Source: Brevibacillus_D fluminis_A (GTDB lineage Bacteria; Bacillota; Bacilli; Brevibacillales; Brevibacillaceae). Taken from it: 64,000 nucleotides of DNA. The translations under genes and the position numbers were made by a program. A model generated the notes under the pieces. That model had not been told where the DNA came from, did not search any database, and worked only from the letters and a program-made list of their open reading frames with translations. The stretch lies in the NCBI RefSeq assembly GCF_052072235.1, contig NZ_CM125436.1, positions 4,830,001-4,894,000 on the forward strand. Reading direction: 5' to 3'. Below, one piece after another: positions 25,248-33,646 of the stretch. Within the stretch, counting starts at the first letter, position 1; the number at the start of each line of letters is the position of its first letter.

Positions 25248-27414
25248 TGCGAACACCATCCTGTTTTTGCTTGATGATTTGCGCGGCGCATGCTTTAAAT
25301 TCCGGCATCTTGCTGTACGGGTCCAACGCCGGGTTGGTCAGGAGGTTGATGGATTCCTCTTTCCCCCAGTGGTAGGGAACACACACCGTGTCCTCTCGAA
25401 TCGCCTCGATGATTTTTACACGGTACTGCGCCTCTCCCCTTCTCGTCTTCAGGGTCACCAGCTCGTCGTGTTCAATCCCGTAACGGCGGGCCGTCTGTGG
25501 ATGGACCTCGAGAAGCGGGTCCGGATACATGGCTTTCAGGAACGGAATCCGCCTTGTTTGGTTACCGGACAAGTAGTGAAAGACAACCCGTCCTGTTGTC
25601 AGCCGCAGCGGATATTCCTCATCCGGTTCTTCAGCCGGCGGGCGGTAAGGCAGGGCGCAAATTTTTGCTTTGCCGTCCGGGTGATAAAATTTCTTATCCA
25701 GAAACAGATGGGGCTGCCCTTCGTCATCCTCCGTGCGGCATGGCCAGAATACACCGTTTTGCTGCTCGATTTTCTCGTAGGTCACCCCGTAGTAGTCGGC
25801 TACCCCTCCCTTGGAGACCTGGCGCAATTCATTGAATATATCAAGGGGAGACTTCAGGTGTTCAAAGTATTCTCCCCGTCCCATTCGTTTGGCGATTTCA
25901 ATCTGAATCCACCAGTCAGGCTTGGATTCGGCGTACCACTCCTGCGCTTGGCGGTGCCGAATGACACGGCCTTCCAGATTCGTTGTCGTCCCATCGTCCT
26001 CCGCCCATGTCGTCACAGGCAGAACAACGTCAGCGTATTCAGCTGATTCTGACAGGTAAAAATCGCAGCACACCATAAAATCCAGGCTTTTCAGCGACTC
26101 TCGAACATGGTTGAGATTTGGCGCGCTTACAGCCGGGTTGGAACAGAGCAAATACAACCCGCGTATGGTTTTATCTTTCATGAGCTGGAACATCTCATAG
26201 GCAGAGACGCCTTTCTGCGGCATTTCCTCCACCGGGATGCCCCAGGCGCACGCGATTTCGCGCACATGTTCCGGATTATCCATCTTGCGGTACCCAGGTA
26301 ACTGGTCCGCTTTTTGCCCGTGTTCCCGACCACCCTGGCCGTTGCCTTGACCGGTAAAGGTAGCCACGCCTGATTTGGGACGGCCGATCTTGCCGGTGAC
26401 CAGCGCCATGTTCGTATAGGCAGACACGTTGTCCGTGCCTTTTGACTGCTGTTCGACGCCGCGGCAAAACATCACGATAGCCTCCGGCGACCTGCCGTAA
26501 ATATCCGCTGCCCGAATCAATTTTTCCACATCAATTCCGGTTACTTCACTCACGTACTCCGGGGTAAAGGAAGCGACCAATTCTTTCGTTTCTTCAAAGC
26601 CGTTGGTATGATTCTGAATAAAGTGTTCGTCAATATGTCCGTTTTTGATCAGGAGGTGAACCATTCCGTTTGCCAAAGCCAAATCTGTACCGGGGCGCAA
26701 ATCCAGGTGAATATCCGCACGGCGTGCCAAAGGCGTTTCCCTTGGATCAGCTACGATCAGATACCCGCCTCGATTTTGCACTTCCCAAATCCGAAACATG
26801 CTCGTAGGGTGGCATTCAGACGCGTTTGAACCTGCGATAAACAAGCAGTCCGTTTGATGAAGGTCGGTCCAGGGAACGGTAGAACCACGATCGATCCCAA
26901 AGCTGCGATTAAATCCCGCCGCCGCTGAAGACATGCAGAAGCGGCCATTGTAGTCAATATAACGGGTTTGCAAACCGACCCGGGCAAATTTACCTGTGAG
27001 ATAACATTTTTCGTTGGTCATGGAAACGCCGGAGTAGACAGACAATGTATCTTTGCCGTAAGCGTTTTGCATTTCCTTGAACCGGGATACGATCAACCCG
27101 AGCGCTTCCTCCCATGTCGCTTCCCGAAATCCTTCCGATGTGCCTTTTAAAGAAGCATCCTCTCGAATCAACGGCCGCTCAATGCGATCCGGATGGTTCA
27201 CCTGCTGATAAGCCGTAACTCCCTTTGGGCACATCTTTCCCAGGTTGACAGGGAAATCGTATCGCGGCTCTACCCCGATAATCTTGTTCGTCGTTGTATC
27301 CACACGCAGGTACATTCCGCACTGCATGCCGCAGTAACTGCAGTGCGTACCGACCAATTTCTCATTGGGATGAATCTTGTTTTCGATGACTTTAAAAAAT
27401 TTATCCTTTTGCAT
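25240..27414 (-). CDS. Molybdopterin oxidoreductase catalytic subunit (Nas/Nap-like)
   Basis: A 724-residue DMSO-reductase-family protein. N-terminal [4Fe-4S] motif CSYCGMQCGMYL..CPKG; the likely Mo ligand is the Cys of GRFCMSSAAAG near residue 160, as in assimilatory and periplasmic nitrate reductases; C-terminal molydopterin-binding domain with LTTGRVVFHYLSGNQTRR. No Tat signal, so it is cytoplasmic or carried by a partner. Together with a NarK-type transporter and Fnr next door, nitrate is the likeliest substrate, but formate or other oxyanions cannot be excluded. Confidence 0.88.
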   Translation of the reverse strand: MQKDKFFKVIENKIHPNEKLVGTHCSYCGMQCGMYLRVDTTTNKIIGVEPRYDFPVNLGKMCPKGVTAYQQVNHPDRIERPLIREDASLKGTSEGFREATWEEALGLIVSRFKEMQNAYGKDTLSVYSGVSMTNEKCYLTGKFARVGLQTRYIDYNGRFCMSSAAAGFNRSFGIDRGSTVPWTDLHQTDCLFIAGSNASECHPTSMFRIWEVQNRGGYLIVADPRETPLARRADIHLDLRPGTDLALANGMVHLLIKNGHIDEHFIQNHTNGFEETKELVASFTPEYVSEVTGIDVEKLIRAADIYGRSPEAIVMFCRGVEQQSKGTDNVSAYTNMALVTGKIGRPKSGVATFTGQGNGQGGREHGQKADQLPGYRKMDNPEHVREIACAWGIPVEEMPQKGVSAYEMFQLMKDKTIRGLYLLCSNPAVSAPNLNHVRESLKSLDFMVCCDFYLSESAEYADVVLPVTTWAEDDGTTTNLEGRVIRHRQAQEWYAESKPDWWIQIEIAKRMGRGEYFEHLKSPLDIFNELRQVSKGGVADYYGVTYEKIEQQNGVFWPCRTEDDEGQPHLFLDKKFYHPDGKAKICALPYRPPAEEPDEEYPLRLTTGRVVFHYLSGNQTRRIPFLKAMYPDPLLEVHPQTARRYGIEHDELVTLKTRRGEAQYRVKIIEAIREDTVCVPYHWGKEESINLLTNPALDPYSKMPEFKACAAQIIKQKQDGVRNG

Positions 27415-28441
27415 TCTGGTTTGCCTCCCTGGCGTTTATCTCGTGCGTAGGAATTCCTGTAAAGCGGTACATCCGATATTTTCTACGGCACGGCAGGCAG
27501 AGTTCGGCCAGATTGAAGCCTTCCTTCATTTGGAAAGACATCTCGTTTTTCTTCAGCACATCGATAACGTCCGCCGATTGTTCGGCAGAAACGAAGCCGC
27601 TGCCGCACACTTTGCATGTTTTCATTTCTTGTTCGCCATAATGTTCGCGGTAATTGCGGGCGAATACACTCATGGGCCGGAACGGGATGTGCGCCAGTTT
27701 CCCAAACGGCAGATAGATGAGTGTAACAATGACTGCGAATTGATGGACCACGGTCATGAGCGGGTGTCCGAAGCCCCCCAGGAACAGGTTGCTTGCTGTT
27801 AACATCAAGCCTGTCACGCTGACAAACAGCAACAGATACAACGGGAGAAAATCGTAAAAAAACGTTTGTTCCGCTCGTGCCTGCATGTTCTTGATTCTGC
27901 GATACAAAGCCATGACCACGCCGCCAATCACCATGAATGCGGTGATGTTGAGCGCATTGTAAAAGAGAAAGGCGATCCATCCATCCGCCAGTACGGTCAG
28001 GACATTCACACCCATAAACACGACCTGGTAGTACCCGTTCTCCGCCATCGTAAAATACATCCAGCCAAACACCAGCGGAAACGTGACAAATGCCGACAGG
28101 ATGCATCACCAGCCCAACAAGACATGCTGTGTCCAACGATACCATCCCCGATTCCAGATAAAGCGATAGGTTGCCAGATGATCCACCGTTGTTTTTGGCG
28201 TGCTTTTTCGAAAAAGCAGACGCAGCCCTTTTTTTAGAATAATATTGGTGGGCGGGCGGTCAGCCCACGCTGAAAACCGGTACAAAAACCCTCCGATAAA
28301 GACAAGCGTCCCCACCATATACCCGTACAGCGCAAGGTCAATATGAGTAAAAAAGCGTGATCCCACATAAGTCATGGCAAATAAACAGCAAATGATGATA
28401 AAAGCACGCTTCGCCACCTTGGAAGCAAATAAATAATCCAT
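27401..28441 (-). pseudogene. Membrane subunit of the molybdoenzyme complex, interrupted by in-frame TGA
   Basis: Read through, this is a 346-codon membrane protein with about five helices and a cytoplasmic tail carrying CKVCGSGF and CLPCRRKYR, a likely metal-binding pair. Codon 112 is TGA (28108-28106), directly after WTQHVLLGW; the same frame continues CILSAFVTFPLVFGWMYF with no shift. A single change from GGA (Gly) would give this stop. Start at 28441 follows GGAGGG by 6 bases. It is the first gene of the operon. Either a nonsense mutant, a sequencing error or a recoded codon. Confidence 0.75.
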
Positions 28442-28490
28442 ACAACACCCTCCTTGCAGTCGCTCGCTCAAAGTCCTTTCGTTCGAGACA

Positions 28491-28533
28491 ATTGTAGCAA
28501 CTGACTACACCCCAGGATGTGATGTTCTTCACA
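28491..28533 (-). promoter_or_regulatory. FNR-box promoter of the molybdoenzyme operon
   Basis: TGTGA-N6-TCACA at 28518-28533, extended to a longer palindrome AGGATGTGA..TCACATCCT. Minus-strand -10 TACAAT at 28496-28491 puts the box centre near -41.5, the class II activation position. Confidence 0.8.
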
Positions 28534-28583
28534 TCCTCGCCCCGTTACTATGATTTTCCCGCACAAATTTTAATTTCGGGTGA

Positions 28584-28589
28584 TATAAT
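28584..28589 (+). promoter_or_regulatory. -10 element of the fnr gene
   Basis: TATAAT at 28584-28589 with no clear -35. The shared FNR box at 28518-28533 is centred about 70 bases upstream of the expected start, a possible class I position. Confidence 0.5.
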
Positions 28590-28626
28590 GGGTGCGACTG
28601 TATCTTTAACAGTAAGGGGGACCCGC

Positions 28627-29334
28627 ATGACCGGAAATGGGATTACTTTTGTCGATCAGGTCACTCCCGATTTTGTCAAAAGTCTTGAAACCTTAGCGAT
28701 TCGCAAAACTTATACGCCCGATGCCACCTTGTTTATGGATGGTGAAAAAGCCACCCAGTTATTTTTAATTGCATCAGGTCAAATCAAACTGACAAAGACA
28801 ACCAACGATGGAAAAGAGCTGACGCTGCAAATATTTGGCGCAGGTGAGCTTGTCGGCGTCTCCGGACTTTTTGAGCAGGAATTGACATACACCTCCACAG
28901 GCACCATGTTGCTGGCTGGCGAGGTATGGATCATCCCCCGTCAAGGGCTGGAAAAAATGCTGATCAAAAACGGCCAATTCTGTGTAGAGTTCCTGCGATG
29001 GATGGGGCTGATGAACAGGCGGATGCAGTCCAAATTTCGCGATCTGCTTCTCAATGGAAAGATCGGCGCCTTCTACTCCACGTTAATCCGCATGACCAAC
29101 ACGTATGGAAAGCCCCACCCGAACGGGATTCTCATCGATCTTTCGCTTACCAATCGCGATTTAGCCCAATTCCTTGGCTTGACACGCGAAAGTGTCAACC
29201 GGATGCTGTCCGATCTAAAAAAACAGGGCGTCGTCGATCTGCTCCCCCATGGACATATCCTGATCAAAAACCTTGCTTTTCTAAAAGAGGCTATTTTTTG
29301 TGATGATTGCCCTCCTGATTTCTGTCAAATGTAA
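28627..29334 (+). CDS. fnr: Crp/Fnr family regulator, B. subtilis Fnr type
   Basis: A 235-residue regulator: cNMP-like domain (residues 20-130), long dimer helix, and Crp HTH (LTNRDLAQFLGLTRESVNRML). The last residues FCDDCPPDFC form C-x2-C-x4-C, matching the C-terminal [4Fe-4S] ligands of B. subtilis Fnr, so it should sense oxygen. The ATG at 28627 follows AAGGGGG. It is divergent from the molybdoenzyme operon and both carry FNR boxes. Confidence 0.9.
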   Translation: MTGNGITFVDQVTPDFVKSLETLAIRKTYTPDATLFMDGEKATQLFLIASGQIKLTKTTNDGKELTLQIFGAGELVGVSGLFEQELTYTSTGTMLLAGEVWIIPRQGLEKMLIKNGQFCVEFLRWMGLMNRRMQSKFRDLLLNGKIGAFYSTLIRMTNTYGKPHPNGILIDLSLTNRDLAQFLGLTRESVNRMLSDLKKQGVVDLLPHGHILIKNLAFLKEAIFCDDCPPDFCQM

Positions 29335-29367
29335 AAAGTCTCGGGCCGACAGCCCAAGACTTTTTTT
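29333..29367. terminator. Bidirectional terminator
   Basis: AAAAAGTCTCGGGC pairs with GCCCAAGACTTTTT between the convergent fnr and narK genes. Confidence 0.85.
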
Positions 29368-29385
29368 ACATGTTTTTGGCGGTAT

Positions 29386-30876
29386 TTATTGCTTTGTAAG
29401 CTCGCTGAACATCCCGGCATAATACTGCGTATCACCGGCATCGTCCTGAATCGCGCTGATGGTCAACCATTGGAGATACTGCTCGCCATTTTTCTTGCGA
29501 TTCCAGATCTCTCCTTGCCAATAGCCATTCTTCCGGATCGATTCCCACATCTTTTGATAAAAAACTGCATCCTGCTTGCCTGATTTCAAAATATTAGGGG
29601 ACTTGCCAATCACCTCATCCATTGCATAACCGGTCACTCTCGTAAACGCCTGGTTCGCACTCCTGATGACCCCTTTCGGATCGGTAATCAGAATCGCTTC
29701 CCCTGTATTTTCCATAATCGTAGCCGCGAGCTGCAGCTTCTCCTGATAAAACAGCCACATCACGATGATCAAACTGGCCAATGCAAACTGCGACAATGCC
29801 ATAAACCCGATAGCATAATGCCCAGTCAGATTAAACAGCAGGGTTAAAACCAGCGGTGGGAAAAACCCGCCCAATCCCCCCATGGCAGAGACAATTCCAT
29901 TTACAATACCGGCTTGTTTCGAGAAATACATCGGAACCAGTTTGAACACTGCTCCGTTCCCGATTCCGGCACAGAGGGCAACCAGCAAGCATCCTGCCGT
30001 ATACATCTGGATCGCTGGCGAAAAAGACAGCAAAATTCCAGCAAGGGCGAGCCCGGCAAACACAATCATCAGCGTCTTGAACGGATTCCATCGATCTCCA
30101 AGCCATCCTCCTACCGGTCTTGCAATCGTGGCGAGGAGAATGAAACCAGCTGTTCTCATACCAGCGTCCACTTTATCGATTTGGAAATGGCTGACCAAAA
30201 AGTTGGGCAGGTAGACCGTGAAAGCGACGAAGCAACCAAACGTAATAAAGTAGAAAAGACTGACCAACCACAGCTTCTTATTTTTGTAGACACTCATCAT
30301 TTGCTGTCTTAGCGGAGTATTGACCTTTGGTTCATTCTTATCCCCCAAAAAGAAGGTAAGAATCGCGAACCCCACCAGCAACAAAATGAACATTTGTACG
30401 GTTGTGGCCCAACCAAAGCTTTTTGCCAAAACCGGAGCCGCAAATGTGGTTACGGCCGTACCGATATTCCCCATACCGTAAATTCCGTTTATCGACCCGT
30501 GCCGCTCTTTCGGGAAGTATTTAGGGAGAGAGGTGACACCAATGGAAAACACCGCTCCGCCGATCCCCAAAAACACCCCGCCGATTAACAAATCTGTATA
30601 GGTGGTTGCCTTGCTAATGTAAAAAACAGGGACCAACAACAGGAGAAAACTGATGCTGAAAAGCTTTCTCGCACCAAATCGGTTGCTCCAATATCCGATG
30701 GGGATTCTCAACAGCGAACCAAGCAGCACGGGAATCGCTGTAACCCACGCCACTTCGCCCGGACTCAACGGAACCGATTCCTTGATAAAAGGCATTAGTG
30801 ATGACAAAATAACCCAAACCATAAATCCGACGACAAGATTCAACGTCTGTAACGGCAACTGCCATTTTTGAACCAT
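29386..30876 (-). CDS. narK: NarK-type nitrate/nitrite transporter fused to a PAS domain
   Basis: A 496-residue protein. Residues 1-380 form a 12-helix MFS transporter of the NarK group (RIPIGYWSNRFGARKLF between helices 2 and 3; FLGIGGAVFSIGVTSLPKYFP; GIYGMGNIGTAVTTF nitrate signature-like). From about residue 385 a PAS-PAC module follows: ENTGEAILITDPKGVIRSAN through YLQWLTISAIQDD. NarK proteins normally end near residue 400, so the PAS is an addition. The ATG at 30876 follows AAGGGTG. An FNR box lies upstream. Confidence 0.88.
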   Translation of the reverse strand: MVQKWQLPLQTLNLVVGFMVWVILSSLMPFIKESVPLSPGEVAWVTAIPVLLGSLLRIPIGYWSNRFGARKLFSISFLLLLVPVFYISKATTYTDLLIGGVFLGIGGAVFSIGVTSLPKYFPKERHGSINGIYGMGNIGTAVTTFAAPVLAKSFGWATTVQMFILLLVGFAILTFFLGDKNEPKVNTPLRQQMMSVYKNKKLWLVSLFYFITFGCFVAFTVYLPNFLVSHFQIDKVDAGMRTAGFILLATIARPVGGWLGDRWNPFKTLMIVFAGLALAGILLSFSPAIQMYTAGCLLVALCAGIGNGAVFKLVPMYFSKQAGIVNGIVSAMGGLGGFFPPLVLTLLFNLTGHYAIGFMALSQFALASLIIVMWLFYQEKLQLAATIMENTGEAILITDPKGVIRSANQAFTRVTGYAMDEVIGKSPNILKSGKQDAVFYQKMWESIRKNGYWQGEIWNRKKNGEQYLQWLTISAIQDDAGDTQYYAGMFSELTKQ

Positions 30877-30924
30877 ACGATCACCCTTCACTTGGGAATA
30901 AAGATTGCTTGCTTCTCATTCCTT

Positions 30925-30967
30925 ATGATAAAAGGTGATGCATCTTCAGGATGTGATTTTTGTCACA
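30925..30967 (-). promoter_or_regulatory. FNR-box promoter of narK
   Basis: TGTGA-N6-TCACA at 30952-30967; minus-strand -10 TATCAT at 30930-30925. Centre is about 41 bases from the expected start, as for the molybdoenzyme operon. Confidence 0.8.
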
Positions 30968-31021
30968 AACTCCTCGTCACGATTCAAACGAAAACTCGGC
31001 GAGGCGGTTGTATAAAAGAAC

Positions 31022-31049
31022 TTGACGAATCGATAAATTCCGATATGAT
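31022..31049 (+). promoter_or_regulatory. Promoter of the ArsR-like gene (possibly leaderless)
   Basis: -35 TTGACG (31022-31027), 16-base spacer, -10 TATGAT (31044-31049). The expected start lies at or beside the ATG at 31057, and no ribosome binding site is seen. Confidence 0.55.
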
Positions 31050-31056
31050 AATGTGT

Positions 31057-31359
31057 ATGGAGCCGATTGAAGTTTTTAAAGCACTGTCCAACGAGCCGAG
31101 ATTACAAATTTTGCATTGGTTAAAAGAGCCTGAAAAACATTTTACGCCCCACGAAGGGATTGATATGAGTAAAATCGGGGTATGTGTTGGTCAAGTCACA
31201 GAAAAGCTGAAAATGACACAGTCCACAGCTTCCCAATATTTATCGATACTCCAGCGGGCAGGTCTGATCACGGCTGAGCGGATCGGTAAGTTTACGTACT
31301 TCAAAAGAAACGAGGAAGCTTTACGCGAAATTGGTGCATTTTTCACTAACGAAATTTAA
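31057..31359 (+). CDS. ArsR-family transcriptional regulator
   Basis: A 100-residue winged-helix protein: MEPIEVFKALSNEPRLQILHWL opening and recognition region VTEKLKMTQSTASQYLSILQRAGL. A CVG near residue 48 gives a single Cys; no CxC metal site is seen, so the ligand is unclear. ATG codons at 31045, 31051 and 31057 are possible; the promoter position favours the last. It lies before an MFS efflux gene with two palindromes between them, a standard repressor-pump arrangement. Confidence 0.8.
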   Translation: MEPIEVFKALSNEPRLQILHWLKEPEKHFTPHEGIDMSKIGVCVGQVTEKLKMTQSTASQYLSILQRAGLITAERIGKFTYFKRNEEALREIGAFFTNEI

Positions 31360-31408
31360 TGACAACCACAAGCTGAATGCTCTCCTGGGGATTCGGTTTG
31401 TTTCAGTC

Positions 31409-31476
31409 CTACACATCGATATATTGTAATGTGTAGATTTTTCACGCGCTACAAATCGATAATTTATTATATGTAG
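31409..31476 (+). promoter_or_regulatory. Two 28-bp palindromic operators before the MFS gene
   Basis: CTACACAT-N12-ATGTGTAG at 31409-31436 and CTACAAAT-N12-ATATGTAG at 31449-31476, 40 bp apart. Both contain ATCGATA in the same place, and a related ATCGATAAATT lies in the regulator's own promoter at 31030. Confidence 0.7.
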
Positions 31477-31501
31477 ATGCGAATTGAAAAGGAGTGGCGA
31501 A

Positions 31502-32707
31502 ATGAAGGCGAGCACTTGGAAGGTTTATTTTTTAGCGATTGTCAGCTTTTTAGTCGGGACATCGGAGTATGTCATTTCAGGTATTTTAGACAAAATCTCG
31601 GATACGCTGGGTATCTCCATTACTTCAGCCGGACAGTTTGTGACTGTTTTTTCCTTTGTATATGCAATTTGCACCCCCATATTGATGGCTTTGACGGCAA
31701 AAATCGAGAGGCAAAAGCTGCTCGTTGGTGCGCTGGGAATTTTCGTGTTAGCCAACATTTTGTCTTTTGTTTTGCCAGGCTTCGGGCTTTTTGTGTTTGC
31801 GCGCGTGCTGATGGCTTTAGGTGCAGGAATGGTCGTTGTAACCGCCTTGGATATCGCAGCGAAAATTGCGCCCGAAGGTAAACAAGCCAGCTCGATTGCA
31901 ACGGTAGTGATGGGGTTTACTACCTCACTAATTATCGGGGTTCCTCTTGGTCGCATGATTGCCTCTGCATACGGTTGGAAATCGGTGTTCGGTTTCATTG
32001 CCATACTCGGGCTTCTGTCCATCTTTGTTCTACATAGAACGATTCCGCGAATAAAAGGCGATACCCCTGTACCTTTATCCAAACAGCTTGCTCTCCTCAA
32101 AAGCAAAAAAGTGGCTCTTGGACTCTCGATCACTTTCTTTTGGCTTGGCGGTTACTCGATCGCGTATACCTACATTTCGCCTTATCTTCTCGAGGTTGCG
32201 GGCTTACATGAAGAAGTGCTTAGCGGAGTATTGCTGGCGTTCGGCGTGGCAAGCTTAATCGGTTCCAAATTCGGTGGTTACAGTACAGATAAATGGGGCG
32301 TTACTTTCACGCTAATCGGGGGAATGCTCCTGCACATCACGGCTTTCCTGTTACTATCTGCTGTTGCCGTTTCTTTAAAGAACTCTTGGATGCTCGTTGT
32401 TGTCCTAGTCTTATGGTCATTTGCAGCATGGTCGTCCGGTCCTACACAGCAATACAATTTGATCCGAATTGAGCCGAAATATTCGGGAGTCATGCTCGGG
32501 CTCAACCAGTCTATGATGCAATTATCGATGGCAGCAGGTGCGGGAATCGGCGGCCTCGCCGTGGATCGGATATCCTTGTCATCCATCCCGTGGTTTGGGA
32601 CGATCAGTGTGGCAATTGCAGTCGTGGCGTCATTATTATTATTTTCATGGATAAGACAAGAGGCAAGAAAAGAAGGCATGGCACAACAACATGCTTTGTC
32701 AGACTGA
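31502..32707 (+). CDS. MFS efflux transporter (DHA1, AraJ/YdhP-like)
   Basis: A 401-residue, 12-helix drug/H+ antiporter-type protein. FLVGTSEYVISGIL opens helix 1 with the acidic residue usual in this group; RVLMALGAGMVVVTALDIAAK and GVPLGRMIASAYGWKSVF (antiporter motif C region) follow. AAAGGAG lies 7 bases before ATG. The upstream ArsR-like gene probably represses it. Substrate unknown. Confidence 0.88.
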   Translation: MKASTWKVYFLAIVSFLVGTSEYVISGILDKISDTLGISITSAGQFVTVFSFVYAICTPILMALTAKIERQKLLVGALGIFVLANILSFVLPGFGLFVFARVLMALGAGMVVVTALDIAAKIAPEGKQASSIATVVMGFTTSLIIGVPLGRMIASAYGWKSVFGFIAILGLLSIFVLHRTIPRIKGDTPVPLSKQLALLKSKKVALGLSITFFWLGGYSIAYTYISPYLLEVAGLHEEVLSGVLLAFGVASLIGSKFGGYSTDKWGVTFTLIGGMLLHITAFLLLSAVAVSLKNSWMLVVVLVLWSFAAWSSGPTQQYNLIRIEPKYSGVMLGLNQSMMQLSMAAGAGIGGLAVDRISLSSIPWFGTISVAIAVVASLLLFSWIRQEARKEGMAQQHALSD

Positions 32708-32755
32708 CTCAGGTGCTTCCCGATCGGCAAACCAGCGAGAGCTTCCTTTGAAACG

Positions 32756-32785
32756 AAAGAAGAGGCGGTTTCCCGTCTCTTCTTT
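32756..32785. terminator. AGAGGCGG-type terminator hairpin
   Basis: AAAGAAGAGGCGG pairs with C-GTCTCTTCTTT, between convergent genes; same core as at 16058. Confidence 0.75.
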
Positions 32786-32802
32786 CTGTAATCGATGCGG
32801 TG

Positions 32803-33633
32803 TCAGGATTTCGCTTTTAATAAATCCGTGACAAAGCTATTTAATGTTTCGCTCACCTGATTTAATTCTTCCGTCAATTTCGTGAATAATTCAGAATGAA
32901 TGGCGAGTTCGCTGGAAGATTGACGAATATCATTCATGCTGTCGTTCATTCCTATAATTGAACTTTTCATTTGTTCTAAAAAGGCACCGATTTTCTTCGA
33001 AGACTCTTCAGAATGACGCGATAGTTTTCTTATTTCAGTGGCAACAACTGAAAATGTTTTCCCATACTCGCCAGCTCTTGCAGCCTCGATCGCCGCATTC
33101 AGACCGAGTAAATTTGATTGTTGCGCAATCGTATGGATAAACGATATGACTTCATCCATACTCTCGGTCTTTTGCAAATTTGCTGTGGAAGTCGCCGATA
33201 TTTCCTGAATCGTAGCCGAGAGTTGTTCGGCATGGGCTGTGATAGAGTGCGTTTGATCTCCGATTGTATTCGCAATTTGTTCCAACTTCCCGATCATATC
33301 CTTGAGCAAGTATTCTTTATGCAAACTACACCCGAAACCAAGGGACCCGATCCATTGCCCGGTGTCGTCAAACAACGGATATCCAATTGCCCGAAACGGC
33401 GGTCCATACTCTGGTGGAGAGATCATCTCCTCCCTGCCTTTGGATTTTTTGATGTTTCCAAACAAGTCGTAATTCAGAAAAGGCTGACCGATCGTGATAC
33501 CGGCATTGAGTGATTTTGAAGGAGAAAAGTACACATACTTTTCGGTGTCGGTAACCGCCACCATAATGTCATCGTCACAGAAAATTTTGGTAAGTACAGG
33601 CCCAAGCGAAATTGCCTGTTCGAGACTATTCAT
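32803..33633 (-). CDS. Soluble methyl-accepting chemotaxis protein (YfmS-like)
   Basis: A 276-residue receptor without membrane helices. The N-terminal 110 residues form a sensor resembling a small PAS/Cache-like fold (VAVTDTEKYVYFSPSKSL, then YPLFDDTGQWIGSLGFG); the rest is a short signalling coil with LGLNAAIEAARAGEYGKTFSVVA, the hairpin tip that binds CheA/CheW. Few Glu/Gln methylation pairs remain. It resembles B. subtilis YfmS. GGAGG precedes ATG. Confidence 0.82.
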   Translation of the reverse strand: MNSLEQAISLGPVLTKIFCDDDIMVAVTDTEKYVYFSPSKSLNAGITIGQPFLNYDLFGNIKKSKGREEMISPPEYGPPFRAIGYPLFDDTGQWIGSLGFGCSLHKEYLLKDMIGKLEQIANTIGDQTHSITAHAEQLSATIQEISATSTANLQKTESMDEVISFIHTIAQQSNLLGLNAAIEAARAGEYGKTFSVVATEIRKLSRHSEESSKKIGAFLEQMKSSIIGMNDSMNDIRQSSSELAIHSELFTKLTEELNQVSETLNSFVTDLLKAKS

Positions 33634-33646
33634 CCTGTTATCCTCC

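Noticed and set aside
28106..28108. Selenocysteine reading of the TGA in the membrane subunit gene
   Set aside because: No stable hairpin of bacterial SECIS type follows the codon, the position is inside a hydrophobic region rather than a redox motif, and a single GGA-to-TGA change is simpler.
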